Source: Alphaproteobacteria bacterium (lineage in GTDB: Bacteria > Pseudomonadota > Alphaproteobacteria > CAAGCB01 > CAG-977). Taken from it: 24,487 nt of DNA. The notes under the pieces were generated by a model. It was not told where the DNA came from. It did no database searches and worked only from the letters and a program-made list of their open reading frames with translations. Below, one piece after another: positions 14,373 through 21,730 of the stretch. The stretch's first letter is position 1. Every line of letters starts with the position of its first letter. Location: contig CAAGEK010000014.1 in assembly GCA_900768845.1 (NCBI GenBank), positions 1-24,487 on the forward strand. The letters run 5' to 3'. The translations under genes were made by a program, and so were the position numbers.

Positions 14373-15388
14373 GGCATCCCCCCCTTTTGAAAGGCCGAAA
14401 CCGCCACCGCCGTCAGAACGGACCAAATGAAGGAAAACGGCAAAAACAGTTTGTAAAACATCTCCACGGTATCCCTTGTTTTAAAAACGGGCAAAGCGGA
14501 ACGGATTAAAACCAGCAGACAAAACAAAAACGCCGTTTTCGCGAACAAATACCAAAAAGAAGGCGTTTCGGGAAAAAACGGCAAGGGATTCCAGCCGCCG
14601 AAAAACATCAAAGCCGACATCAATGCGGAAAACAACAACAAAATGCGATCCGCACACATAAAAAACAAATATGCACCGCCCGAATATTCGGCGTAAACGC
14701 CTCCGGCCAACAACCTGCCGTCTTTTGACGCTCCGAACGGAGCCGACGCCGACATAACCGAGCAGGACAGCAGGAATAAAACGAACATCGGGAAATGGGG
14801 AAACACATACCACACCCCTTTTTGCGCCGCGACGACGTCCGTCAGATTCGCACTGCCCGCCGTCATCAAAACGACAGCGGCCGTCAGCATCATAACCAGC
14901 TGGCACGACAGGGTTTGAGCCAGATTTCTGAGCGCGCCCAAAAAAGCGAAGCGCGATCCGCCGGCCAATCCGCCCAAAAAGAACGTATAACCGCTCAATC
15001 CGGCGATAAACACCAGATAAAGCAATCCCGCATTCAAACGCGGCGTCGCTTTTTCCGGCAGCATCGGCTGAACCAAAAAGAAAAACAGCCCCAGCACGAA
15101 CGCGCAAACGGGCGTCCAGAAAAACAACCCCTTTTCCGCTTTGGCGGGAACGGACTGCCCCTGCATCAACAACTTCACCATATCCGCCGCCGCGTGTTTC
15201 AATCCTTTGCCGCGCCGTCCGAACAGGCGTTCACGAATGAAGCTTTCCGCAACAAACGCTCCCGCCAACGTCAACAGCGTCAGAAAACCGAAGACGACGA
15301 CCCGTCCCGACGCCCCTCCCAAAGAAAGCAGGCGCGTCAAAAACGGTTGTATTTCCGTTATCAGGAATTGATCAAGCCAATGAACCAT
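14369..15388 (-). CDS. nuoH: NADH-quinone oxidoreductase subunit H (quinone-chamber loops diverged)
   Basis: Membrane subunit forming the quinone tunnel with NuoB and NuoD; 339 residues with about eight helices. Conserved parts include LNAGLLYLVFIAGLSGY, ALRNLAQTLS, AGSANLTDVV and AEYSGGAYLFF. Two hallmark loops are not conserved. The first cytoplasmic loop lacks the RxGPNRVGP tract (ESFIRERLFGRRGKGLKHAA). The RAPFDLPEAESELVAG tract is reduced to SAPFGASKDGRLLAGG (215-230), losing the conserved glutamates. The start ATG lies 17 bases inside nuoG and the end overlaps nuoI. Identity is secure, but quinone chemistry is doubtful. Confidence 0.93.
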   Translation of the reverse strand: MVHWLDQFLITEIQPFLTRLLSLGGASGRVVVFGFLTLLTLAGAFVAESFIRERLFGRRGKGLKHAAADMVKLLMQGQSVPAKAEKGLFFWTPVCAFVLGLFFFLVQPMLPEKATPRLNAGLLYLVFIAGLSGYTFFLGGLAGGSRFAFLGALRNLAQTLSCQLVMMLTAAVVLMTAGSANLTDVVAAQKGVWYVFPHFPMFVLFLLSCSVMSASAPFGASKDGRLLAGGVYAEYSGGAYLFFMCADRILLLFSALMSALMFFGGWNPLPFFPETPSFWYLFAKTAFLFCLLVLIRSALPVFKTRDTVEMFYKLFLPFSFIWSVLTAVAVSAFQKGGMP

Positions 15389-17384
15389 TTTCCCGCTTTT
15401 CCCCCATAACTTTCCTTAACGCGCGCAACGACGGCGAACGGCGGCAAATTTCATTTTCCGCGCAAATGTCGCCAGATGAGACCGGTTCTTCGGATAACGC
15501 TCCGTCCGCTTCCAAAACCGGCATTTCCGCCGGCCTTTCCGTGCCGGATACGAACGCCGCGCTGACAGCCCCCAAACGGTCGCGCACGCCGGCCAAATCG
15601 TCATACGGCAGGGGCTTTTCCAGATATTCCGACAAAGCCCGCAGGATTTTCCAGTCCTCCCGCGCCGATCCGGGCGGCGACAGAACGCGGGAAGTGCTTT
15701 TCGCACGCCCGAACGCCCCCACATACGTCGCCGTTTTTTCCGCATACGACAAAGACGGAAGAATGACGTCCGCCGCCAACGCCGTTTCCGACGCGAACAT
15801 TCCCTGATAAATCACGAAAGCCCCCGACATATCCGCACGGGTCAACCCGTCTTCGCCCGACAGGTACAGGACGTCAAACTCCCCGTTGCGCACCGCCGGC
15901 GTCAACGGCGTTTTGCGCACAAAGCCCAATTCCGACGCCCCCAGCGTCCCTGACGGAATGCCGATGGCGTTAAATCCGTTCCAGCCTTGCCCGACAACGC
16001 CGAAAATGCCGCAAAGAGAGGACAAAAGCTTGAAAACCGCCGAAGCGTCATCCCGCCGCCATAACGATCCGCTGGCAACGATCATCGGAAAGCGCGCCCG
16101 TTTCATCACGGATGAAAACGGATGCATATCAACGGCCAAATGCAATAAAATATCGGGAAAATCCCCTAAATGTTCATATTCATAACGCTGAACCGTTTTT
16201 TGTCCGATTAACGCCTTGGGCATCGCATTGGCGCGAATTGCCGCATTCAACAGCGGGGCTTCGCGTTCGGGATCGGCTCCGACGATCAAAAGGGCGTCGG
16301 CTTTTGCCACCGCGGACAAGGGCGTATTGCAAAAACGCCAGCCGCCGGCCGTTTTCAAAACACGCAACGGGCTTGTCGCGTCAATATTCTTCGCTCCGAG
16401 GATTTTCATCATATCCGACAACGCGGCCATGCTTTCGCAATCCGCCCCCGTTCCCGTCAAAGCGGCGATTTTTTGCGGCGGCGCGCTTTTTATTTTGGAC
16501 GCCGCCGTCATCAACGCCTCCGTCCACGAACATTCCCGAAAACGTCCGTCCACGCGGATGTAAGGACGATCCAGCCGGCCGGAAGCCGCCCCGTCAATGC
16601 CGAAACGGGTGCGATCCGATATCAAGGCCGTCCCGCCGCCGGCGGCCGGCACCGGTTTGACGGCGACAATACGGCCTTCGGCGGCGTCAACGCGGATTTC
16701 AGGCAGAAACGGATCGAGAACGTCAACCGTTTCCGTCCGTTTTATGTTCCATTCGCGTGTCAGCAACTCCGCCCTGCCGCTGACCAAAGCTCCGGCCGGA
16801 CAAATGTCGATCAAATTTCCCGACAGCGGTGAAGAAAACGCGCCGTTGACGAAAGGTTTGACACGCGTTTGAGCCCCCTTGCCTTCCAACGCCAATTCCG
16901 GCGTTCCGGCCGTGTTGCGCATAAAATCCAAACATTTCATACATAAAATGCACCTGTCGGGATGCATGGCGACCAACGGCCCCGTATCGCAATCCGGAGG
17001 CGGCGGCGTTTTTTCATATCCGTTGTTGCGGGTTTGCGTTTGAAAACACACATCCTGCAACAAACATTCGCCCGCTTTTTCGCAAATGCCGCATTCTGCG
17101 GGGTGTCCCGCCAGCATCAGGCGCACGGCACGCCCCCTGACGGCTTTCAGACGCACGGAATCCGTGACGATCTCCATTCCCTCGACGACTTTTTCGACGT
17201 CTGCGTCAACAATCCCGTCCCGCCCGCGAACTTCGACGAAATTCAATCTCACAACGCCGGACAGCTCTTTGTAAACCCGCCGGCACGCTTCGGGAAAAGG
17301 CTTTCCCGCCGCCGCACACGCTTCGGCGACGGTCGAATTTTCGCAAACCTCGCAAACCGATCCGTCAATCTTCAGCTTAACCAC
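15372..17384 (-). CDS. nuoG: NADH-quinone oxidoreductase subunit G (N1b site lost)
   Basis: Large iron-sulfur subunit of the NADH module, 670 residues. N5 is complete (H94, C98, C101, C107 in GHPAECGICEKAGEC), and N4 is complete (C145, C148, C151 and C195 in IDICPAG). The N-terminal [2Fe-2S] N1b site keeps only C34. The GNCRMC motif reads GVVRLN (43-48), and the fourth cysteine position is Asp. The molybdopterin-oxidoreductase-like C-terminal domain follows (SDRTRFGIDGAASGRLDRPY). I choose GTG 17384, overlapping the nuoF stop, with GGAGG nine bases upstream. The ATG at 17389 is out of frame and the longer open frame lies within nuoF. Confidence 0.94.
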   Translation of the reverse strand: MVKLKIDGSVCEVCENSTVAEACAAAGKPFPEACRRVYKELSGVVRLNFVEVRGRDGIVDADVEKVVEGMEIVTDSVRLKAVRGRAVRLMLAGHPAECGICEKAGECLLQDVCFQTQTRNNGYEKTPPPPDCDTGPLVAMHPDRCILCMKCLDFMRNTAGTPELALEGKGAQTRVKPFVNGAFSSPLSGNLIDICPAGALVSGRAELLTREWNIKRTETVDVLDPFLPEIRVDAAEGRIVAVKPVPAAGGGTALISDRTRFGIDGAASGRLDRPYIRVDGRFRECSWTEALMTAASKIKSAPPQKIAALTGTGADCESMAALSDMMKILGAKNIDATSPLRVLKTAGGWRFCNTPLSAVAKADALLIVGADPEREAPLLNAAIRANAMPKALIGQKTVQRYEYEHLGDFPDILLHLAVDMHPFSSVMKRARFPMIVASGSLWRRDDASAVFKLLSSLCGIFGVVGQGWNGFNAIGIPSGTLGASELGFVRKTPLTPAVRNGEFDVLYLSGEDGLTRADMSGAFVIYQGMFASETALAADVILPSLSYAEKTATYVGAFGRAKSTSRVLSPPGSAREDWKILRALSEYLEKPLPYDDLAGVRDRLGAVSAAFVSGTERPAEMPVLEADGALSEEPVSSGDICAENEICRRSPSLRALRKVMGEKRENGSLA

Positions 17385-18627
17385 GGCATCTTTCCTCCAG
17401 CAAAAAGCGGAAATGGCGCAAAAAACCCGATACGGCGCGAACGGCGGAAATGCCGACCGGACAAAGCGCGGTATGTTCGGCGTCCCGACACAGGCTTTCC
17501 AATTCATCGACATCGGAAACGAACCCTTTTCCCGACGCAATCCGGTCAATCAGGGAATACATCAGGCGGCATCCTTCCCTGCACGGAGCGCATTCGCCGC
17601 AACTTTCGTTCATAAAAAAGAAAGCGATTTTCTTTAATATTCCCACAAAATCCGCAGATTTTCCAATGACGATCAGCCCGCCCGTCCCGACACTTGAAGA
17701 AACCGATTCCAATGCATCGTAATCCATCCGGACGTGTTCGCAAATCGCCGCCGGCAAAGCGGGTGTTGAAACGCCTCCGGGAATGACGGCCTGCAAATTG
17801 TCCCATCCGCCGATGACGCCGCCCGCGTATTTGTCGATCAGATCGCGCATCGGGACGCCCAGCGTTTCTTCAACCAGACAGGGGCGTTTAACATCGCCGG
17901 ATACGGAAAACAGGCGCACCCCTTCGTTGTCCGCCCGCCCCAACGACGAAAACCACGCCGCGCCGCGTTCCAAAACGGACGGCAACATACACAGGGTTTC
18001 CATCCCGTGAACCAGAACCGATCCGGAAAACAGGCTGTAAGCATCCGGACGGAAATCCGGCATCGGGCGGAATCCCTCCATCGCCCTGAACATCGCCGTA
18101 TCCGAACGGCAGACATAGGCTTCAGCCCCCCGATGAACCGCAACGTGCAAATCGACGCCCGTCCTGAGAACGTTCAATCCCAATAATCCCGCCTCTTTGG
18201 CTTCGGCGATCGCTTTTTCCAATATTTCCGTTTCTTCGGCAAACGCGCCGCGTACAAAAATGTAAGCCCGCCGGATGCCGCAGATGTACGACGCAATCAA
18301 GCATCCTTCCAACAGGCGGTGGGCTTCGTAACGCAAAATGTTGCGCGCCTTGCACGTTCCGGGTTCGCTCTCGTTCGCACTGACGACCAAGTATTTGAAA
18401 GCCGACGGCCGTTTGATAAACGCCGCCCATTTATCCGCCGTTTTTCGGGCGAAAAGGCCGCGGCCGCGCAAGTTCGATCGGGAAATCTCCTCCAACAGTT
18501 CCCGCGGCGTTTTTTTCAGATATTCCGCAGTTTTGCCCCAACAGCCGCGCTTCCTCGCCTCGCTCAGGGAAGAACCGCCGAGCCGTCCGTCGATATTTGT
18601 AAAAACACGGTCGGATTCTTTGATCAT
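17377..18627 (-). CDS. nuoF: NADH-quinone oxidoreductase subunit F (FMN/NADH motifs degenerate)
   Basis: Normally the NADH-binding, FMN-carrying subunit with cluster N3; 416 residues, normal length. Cluster N3 is kept (C343, C346, C349 in SCGECAPCREG and C389). ANESEPGTCKAR, EGCLIASYICG and VIGGWDNLQAVIPGG also fit the family. The glycine-rich flavin motif (normally GRGGAGFPTG) reads GRGLFARKTA (55-64), and the nucleotide-site CGEETAL reads CRSDTAM (173-179). NADH oxidation by the usual mechanism is therefore questionable. It overlaps nuoE by ATGA and nuoG by eight bases. Confidence 0.94.
   Translation of the reverse strand: MIKESDRVFTNIDGRLGGSSLSEARKRGCWGKTAEYLKKTPRELLEEISRSNLRGRGLFARKTADKWAAFIKRPSAFKYLVVSANESEPGTCKARNILRYEAHRLLEGCLIASYICGIRRAYIFVRGAFAEETEILEKAIAEAKEAGLLGLNVLRTGVDLHVAVHRGAEAYVCRSDTAMFRAMEGFRPMPDFRPDAYSLFSGSVLVHGMETLCMLPSVLERGAAWFSSLGRADNEGVRLFSVSGDVKRPCLVEETLGVPMRDLIDKYAGGVIGGWDNLQAVIPGGVSTPALPAAICEHVRMDYDALESVSSSVGTGGLIVIGKSADFVGILKKIAFFFMNESCGECAPCREGCRLMYSLIDRIASGKGFVSDVDELESLCRDAEHTALCPVGISAVRAVSGFLRHFRFLLEERCRG
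17394..17398 (-). promoter_or_regulatory. Shine-Dalgarno deciding the nuoG GTG start
   Basis: GGAGG sits nine bases before GTG 17384, inside the last codons of nuoF. The nearer ATG at 17389 opens only a five-codon frame, so GTG is the start that fits. Confidence 0.7.
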
Positions 18628-19118
18628 TTCGCCTCCGATTCGTATTTTTTCAGAATTTCAACCGCCGTTTCCGGCGTCAAACGTTCGTGATAAACGCCGT
18701 TGACCGACATAACGGGAGCATTGACGCAAGCTCCCAGACAATCGCGCTCTTCCGCGGAAAACAATCCGTCCGACCGCGTTTCCCCGACGCCTATGCCCAT
18801 ATAGGCGCAACACGCCTCCCTTACCTGTTCCGCGCCGCGAAGACCGCAACAGACGCCGCGACAGAACGCCACACGGATCTTTCCCGACGGTTCGGCCGGA
18901 AACGCGCCGTAAAAAGACCTGAGTTCCCGCAAATATGCGGCGGGAACGCCCAAAAGCCCCGAAAGCGTTTCCAACGCCGCATCCGGAACGAAACCTTCCT
19001 GTTGCACGACCAGATACAGCGCGCCCGTCGCCGCCGCCTGTTTCCTTCCTTCGGGATAGCGGCGAATCAATGCATCCAGTTTTTTCTTATTTTCTTCGTT
19101 AAAGACGAATCCGCTCAT
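18624..19118 (-). CDS. nuoE: NADH-quinone oxidoreductase subunit E
   Basis: Thioredoxin-like [2Fe-2S] subunit of the NADH module, carrying N1a; 164 residues. The four N1a ligands are present: C86-x4-C91 (FCRGVCCGLRGAEQ) and C127-x3-C131 (CLGACVNAP). PEGRKQAA near the N-terminus and GETRSDGLF fit the family. One extra cysteine (C90) lies inside the first motif and two more lie in EACCAYMG. ATG 19118 overlaps the nuoD stop as ATGA; the longer open frame upstream is nuoD read in another frame. Confidence 0.94.
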   Translation of the reverse strand: MSGFVFNEENKKKLDALIRRYPEGRKQAAATGALYLVVQQEGFVPDAALETLSGLLGVPAAYLRELRSFYGAFPAEPSGKIRVAFCRGVCCGLRGAEQVREACCAYMGIGVGETRSDGLFSAEERDCLGACVNAPVMSVNGVYHERLTPETAVEILKKYESEAK

Positions 19119-20284
19119 CGATCGATCTCCGGCATCAATATGTCCAAAGACGACAGCACCGCTCCCGTATCCGCCAAATCCGCCCCTTGCAACATCTTTG
19201 CCGCCGCCTGCAAATGTGCGAATCCCGCCGAACGGAAATGGCAACGGCAGGGAACGCATCCGCCGTTCGACGCCATATAAACCCCCGTTTCGCCCGCAGG
19301 CCCTTCCGTCGCGGCGTACACTTCGCCCGCAGGCAAAGGGTAGCCTTCCGACCACAATTTGAAACGACAGGCGTCGGCTTCGAGCGAACCGTCGCCTTTT
19401 TGAACGGACAGCTCCATTTCGGGGATCAGAACCTCCCCCGCCGGCATTTGCGACAATGCCTGCAACACCAAAAGAGCCGACTGGCGGATTTCCATAACGC
19501 GCAACAGACACCGCGTAAACGCATCGCCCGCCGTCCCGACAGGAATTTCAAATTCCAAATCCCCGTAAGCGTCATACGGTTCAAAACGCCTTAAATCAAA
19601 CGTCGATCCGCTTGCACGCGCATTCACTCCCGTCATTCCGGCGGCCTCCGCATCCCGTTCCGCAATTGCTCCGACGCCTTCGGTTCTGGATTGAAAAATC
19701 CTGTTGCGTATCGTCAGGCGTTCGATATCCCTGACCAAAGGCGGCAATTCTTTTGTAATCCACGCCGCGATTTTATCCGTTTCGCCTTGCGGCAGGTCGT
19801 TCCCGACACCTCCGACACGGAAAAACGCCGAAGGTCTTTCCGTCCCGCAAACCCGCAAAAAAGAACCGAACACGAAAGCACAGACCGCGTCCGAAACACG
19901 AAAAGCCGCATCCGTCCCGCAATCGGCTCCGCAACGCGCCAACGCCCTGAAATGCGATGCAATCCGGCACAGTTCGGCGAATAAAACGCGAATGTATCCC
20001 GCCCGATCGGGAATTTTAACGCCGCACAACTTTTCCGCCGCCAAAACATACGGATGTTCCCAAACGACCGGAAAAGCGTAATTCAGCCGTCCGCAAAGGC
20101 ACAATCCCTGAAACAAGCCGCAATTTTCGGCCAGTTTTTCAATCCCTTTGTGCATAAAACCGATATGGGGATCGGCTCTTTTTATCCTTTCGCCGTCCAT
20201 TTCCGCCACGATGCGGCATATTCCCGCCTCTGCGGACGGAACGGGTGCGATGTTCATAAAATAATCGTCTTCAAAACCGCTCAT
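19115..20284 (-). CDS. nuoD: NADH-quinone oxidoreductase subunit D (quinone-site histidines lost)
   Basis: The 49-kDa-type subunit that forms the quinone headgroup site with NuoB; 389 residues. ADPHIGFMHKGIEKL, AGYIRVLFAELCRI, RIFQSRTEGVG, EFEIPVGTAGDAF, EGYPLPAGEVYAATEGP, GFAHLQA and SSLDILMPEIDR all match the family. The GPQHPAAHG signature reads APVPSAEAG (13-21), so both histidines are gone, including the one that contacts quinone. The partner tyrosine is kept (RLNY, Y69). There is no hydrogenase-type CxxC pair at the NiFe positions. Extra cysteines occur (LCLCG, RCGADC, GCVPCRC). Start and stop overlap nuoC and nuoE. Confidence 0.95.
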   Translation of the reverse strand: MSGFEDDYFMNIAPVPSAEAGICRIVAEMDGERIKRADPHIGFMHKGIEKLAENCGLFQGLCLCGRLNYAFPVVWEHPYVLAAEKLCGVKIPDRAGYIRVLFAELCRIASHFRALARCGADCGTDAAFRVSDAVCAFVFGSFLRVCGTERPSAFFRVGGVGNDLPQGETDKIAAWITKELPPLVRDIERLTIRNRIFQSRTEGVGAIAERDAEAAGMTGVNARASGSTFDLRRFEPYDAYGDLEFEIPVGTAGDAFTRCLLRVMEIRQSALLVLQALSQMPAGEVLIPEMELSVQKGDGSLEADACRFKLWSEGYPLPAGEVYAATEGPAGETGVYMASNGGCVPCRCHFRSAGFAHLQAAAKMLQGADLADTGAVLSSLDILMPEIDR

Positions 20285-20874
20285 GCGCCGACCCTTCCGT
20301 TCAAATCGACAACAGACGAGGCGTTTTCCCCGTTCCGTTCGGGTTTCGCACGACGCACGAACGTTTTGCGCGACGAATCATAACGCAAATCGTCCCTGCC
20401 CCGAACGGGAAAATCCTTGCACAAGGGGCAGGCGCGGAATTCTTCGTCCGTCAGCAATCCGCGCAAATCGGGATGATTGGAAAAAAACGCGCCGAACATA
20501 TCCCAAATTTCGCGTTCGTACCAAACCGCCGCGGGGAAAACTCCGGACACCGATGCGACAGGCAATTCCCCGTCGGTCGTCAGCTTGATCCGGATGCGGC
20601 GATTGTAGAATGTGCTGTGCAGATGATAAACAATCGTAAAACGTTCGGAAGCTTCGGGGGCGTCGACACACGTCATATCCGTCAGACAGGCGAACCTGCA
20701 CGCGGGATCGTCCCTCAGAAACGTCATCAGTTTCAACAGAACCGCCCGAATGACCGTCAGCGTGATTTCCCCGTATTCAAACGATACCGCGGATATGTCC
20801 TGAGGCGCGAAATGAAGCGCGATGAATTTTGCAAATTCTTCCGGCGTATGCAATGCGCCGTTCGGACGGATCAT
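20281..20874 (-). CDS. nuoC: NADH-quinone oxidoreductase subunit C
   Basis: The 30-kDa-type peripheral subunit that packs against NuoD; 197 residues, not fused to NuoD. The family core is plain: RFTIVYHLHSTFYNRRIRIK, VWYEREIWDMFG, NHPDLRGLLTD and KDFPVRGRDDLRY. The usual GHPLRKDFP tract reads ACPLCKDFP, introducing a C-x2-C pair. It starts by ATGA overlap with nuoB and ends in ATGA overlap with nuoD, suggesting translational coupling. Confidence 0.95.
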   Translation of the reverse strand: MIRPNGALHTPEEFAKFIALHFAPQDISAVSFEYGEITLTVIRAVLLKLMTFLRDDPACRFACLTDMTCVDAPEASERFTIVYHLHSTFYNRRIRIKLTTDGELPVASVSGVFPAAVWYEREIWDMFGAFFSNHPDLRGLLTDEEFRACPLCKDFPVRGRDDLRYDSSRKTFVRRAKPERNGENASSVVDLNGRVGA

Positions 20875-21323
20875 CCCCCCCTCCCGTCAAACAGGCTGCG
20901 GACGGCGCATTGCAAAGACTGCGCCGACACGGGGCATTCGGGAACGTACAAGTCGACCGGAACGACGGAAGAGACGTCCGGAACGACGGCATAAGAATCC
21001 GCGAACAATCCGCCTTTACACGCGCAAGCCCCCACGGCGACGACGCCTTTCGGAGCGGGGATTTGTTCGTAAATCCTCCTTAAAACGGGAGCGGACTTTC
21101 GGGTCAGCGCGCCGGCGACCAGCAAAACATCGGCGTGCCTCGGCGAAGACACGCAAAACACGCCTTTATTTTCGGCATTGACGACGGAAGCGACGGAACG
21201 TCCGGAAAAACAGCATCCGCAATCGAAGACGAAAACGCCGACGGAGTTTCTTTCCGCCCATCCCGAAACGGCACGAAAAGCTTTCATCAAAAAACCGCCG
21301 TTTTCAGACGTTTTTTTTGTCAT
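20871..21323 (-). CDS. nuoB: NADH-quinone oxidoreductase subunit B
   Basis: The PSST-type subunit holding N2, the last iron-sulfur cluster before quinone; 150 residues. All four N2 ligands are present: adjacent C37-C38 (DCGCC), C100 (VGACACKGG) and C130 (VPECPVS). SPRHADVLLVAGALTRKSAP and LRRIYEQIPAPKGVVAVG match well. The loop after the cysteine pair, normally AIEMM...ASRYDLDRFG and lining the quinone cavity, reads FSGRSVASVVNAENKG. ATG 21323 overlaps the nuoA stop as ATGA; the in-frame TTG at 21329 is a less likely start. Confidence 0.95.
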   Translation of the reverse strand: MTKKTSENGGFLMKAFRAVSGWAERNSVGVFVFDCGCCFSGRSVASVVNAENKGVFCVSSPRHADVLLVAGALTRKSAPVLRRIYEQIPAPKGVVAVGACACKGGLFADSYAVVPDVSSVVPVDLYVPECPVSAQSLQCAVRSLFDGRGG

Positions 21324-21694
21324 TTCCAATCCAAAGCCCCTCTTTTACAGGTATAAACATACGCGACCGCCCAAAAACACGCGAAAAACAACGCGCAAAA
21401 TCCCCCCTCCCCGTCCGTCAGACGCAAAGCTCCGGCGAAAGGAAGCATCAACAAAACTTCGGCATTGAACAAAACAAACAGCAATGCCGGCGTTGCAAAA
21501 CGCACGGGAAAGCTTTTGGACGTCGTGTCTACAGGGACGAAACCGCCGGCATACGGCTCCTTTTTTTTTGAAAACACGCCCGATTTGCGCGCAAATTTTT
21601 CAGACAGGACGCAGGCGGCCTTCAAAGTTCCGGCACTTAACGCCAAAGCCGCCAGAAAAAAAAGCATAAAGTTGAAGTATGAATGTTTTTCCAT
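21320..21694 (-). CDS. nuoA: NADH-quinone oxidoreductase subunit A
   Basis: Three-helix membrane subunit, 124 residues, first gene of the nuo operon. FPVRFATPALLFVLFNAEVLLMLPFAGA and the C-terminal KRGALDW tail are diagnostic. The conserved YECG of the first loop reads YAGG (48-51), losing the Glu and the Cys of the quinone-sensitive loop. The FDVE of helix 2 reads FNAE. AGGA stands a few bases before ATG 21694. It is 36 bp downstream of a small unknown gene and overlaps nuoB. Confidence 0.92.
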   Translation of the reverse strand: MEKHSYFNFMLFFLAALALSAGTLKAACVLSEKFARKSGVFSKKKEPYAGGFVPVDTTSKSFPVRFATPALLFVLFNAEVLLMLPFAGALRLTDGEGGFCALFFACFWAVAYVYTCKRGALDWK

Positions 21695-21730
21695 TGCGGT
21701 TCCTTGCGCCGCCGACCCGCAAGACGACGT

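Noticed and set aside
19115..20284. NuoD as a [NiFe]-hydrogenase large subunit, because of CLCG and CVPCRC
   Set aside because: The cysteine pairs do not fall at the NiFe ligand positions: the N-terminal site aligns with RLNY and the C-terminal one with SSLDILMPEIDR, which has no cysteine.
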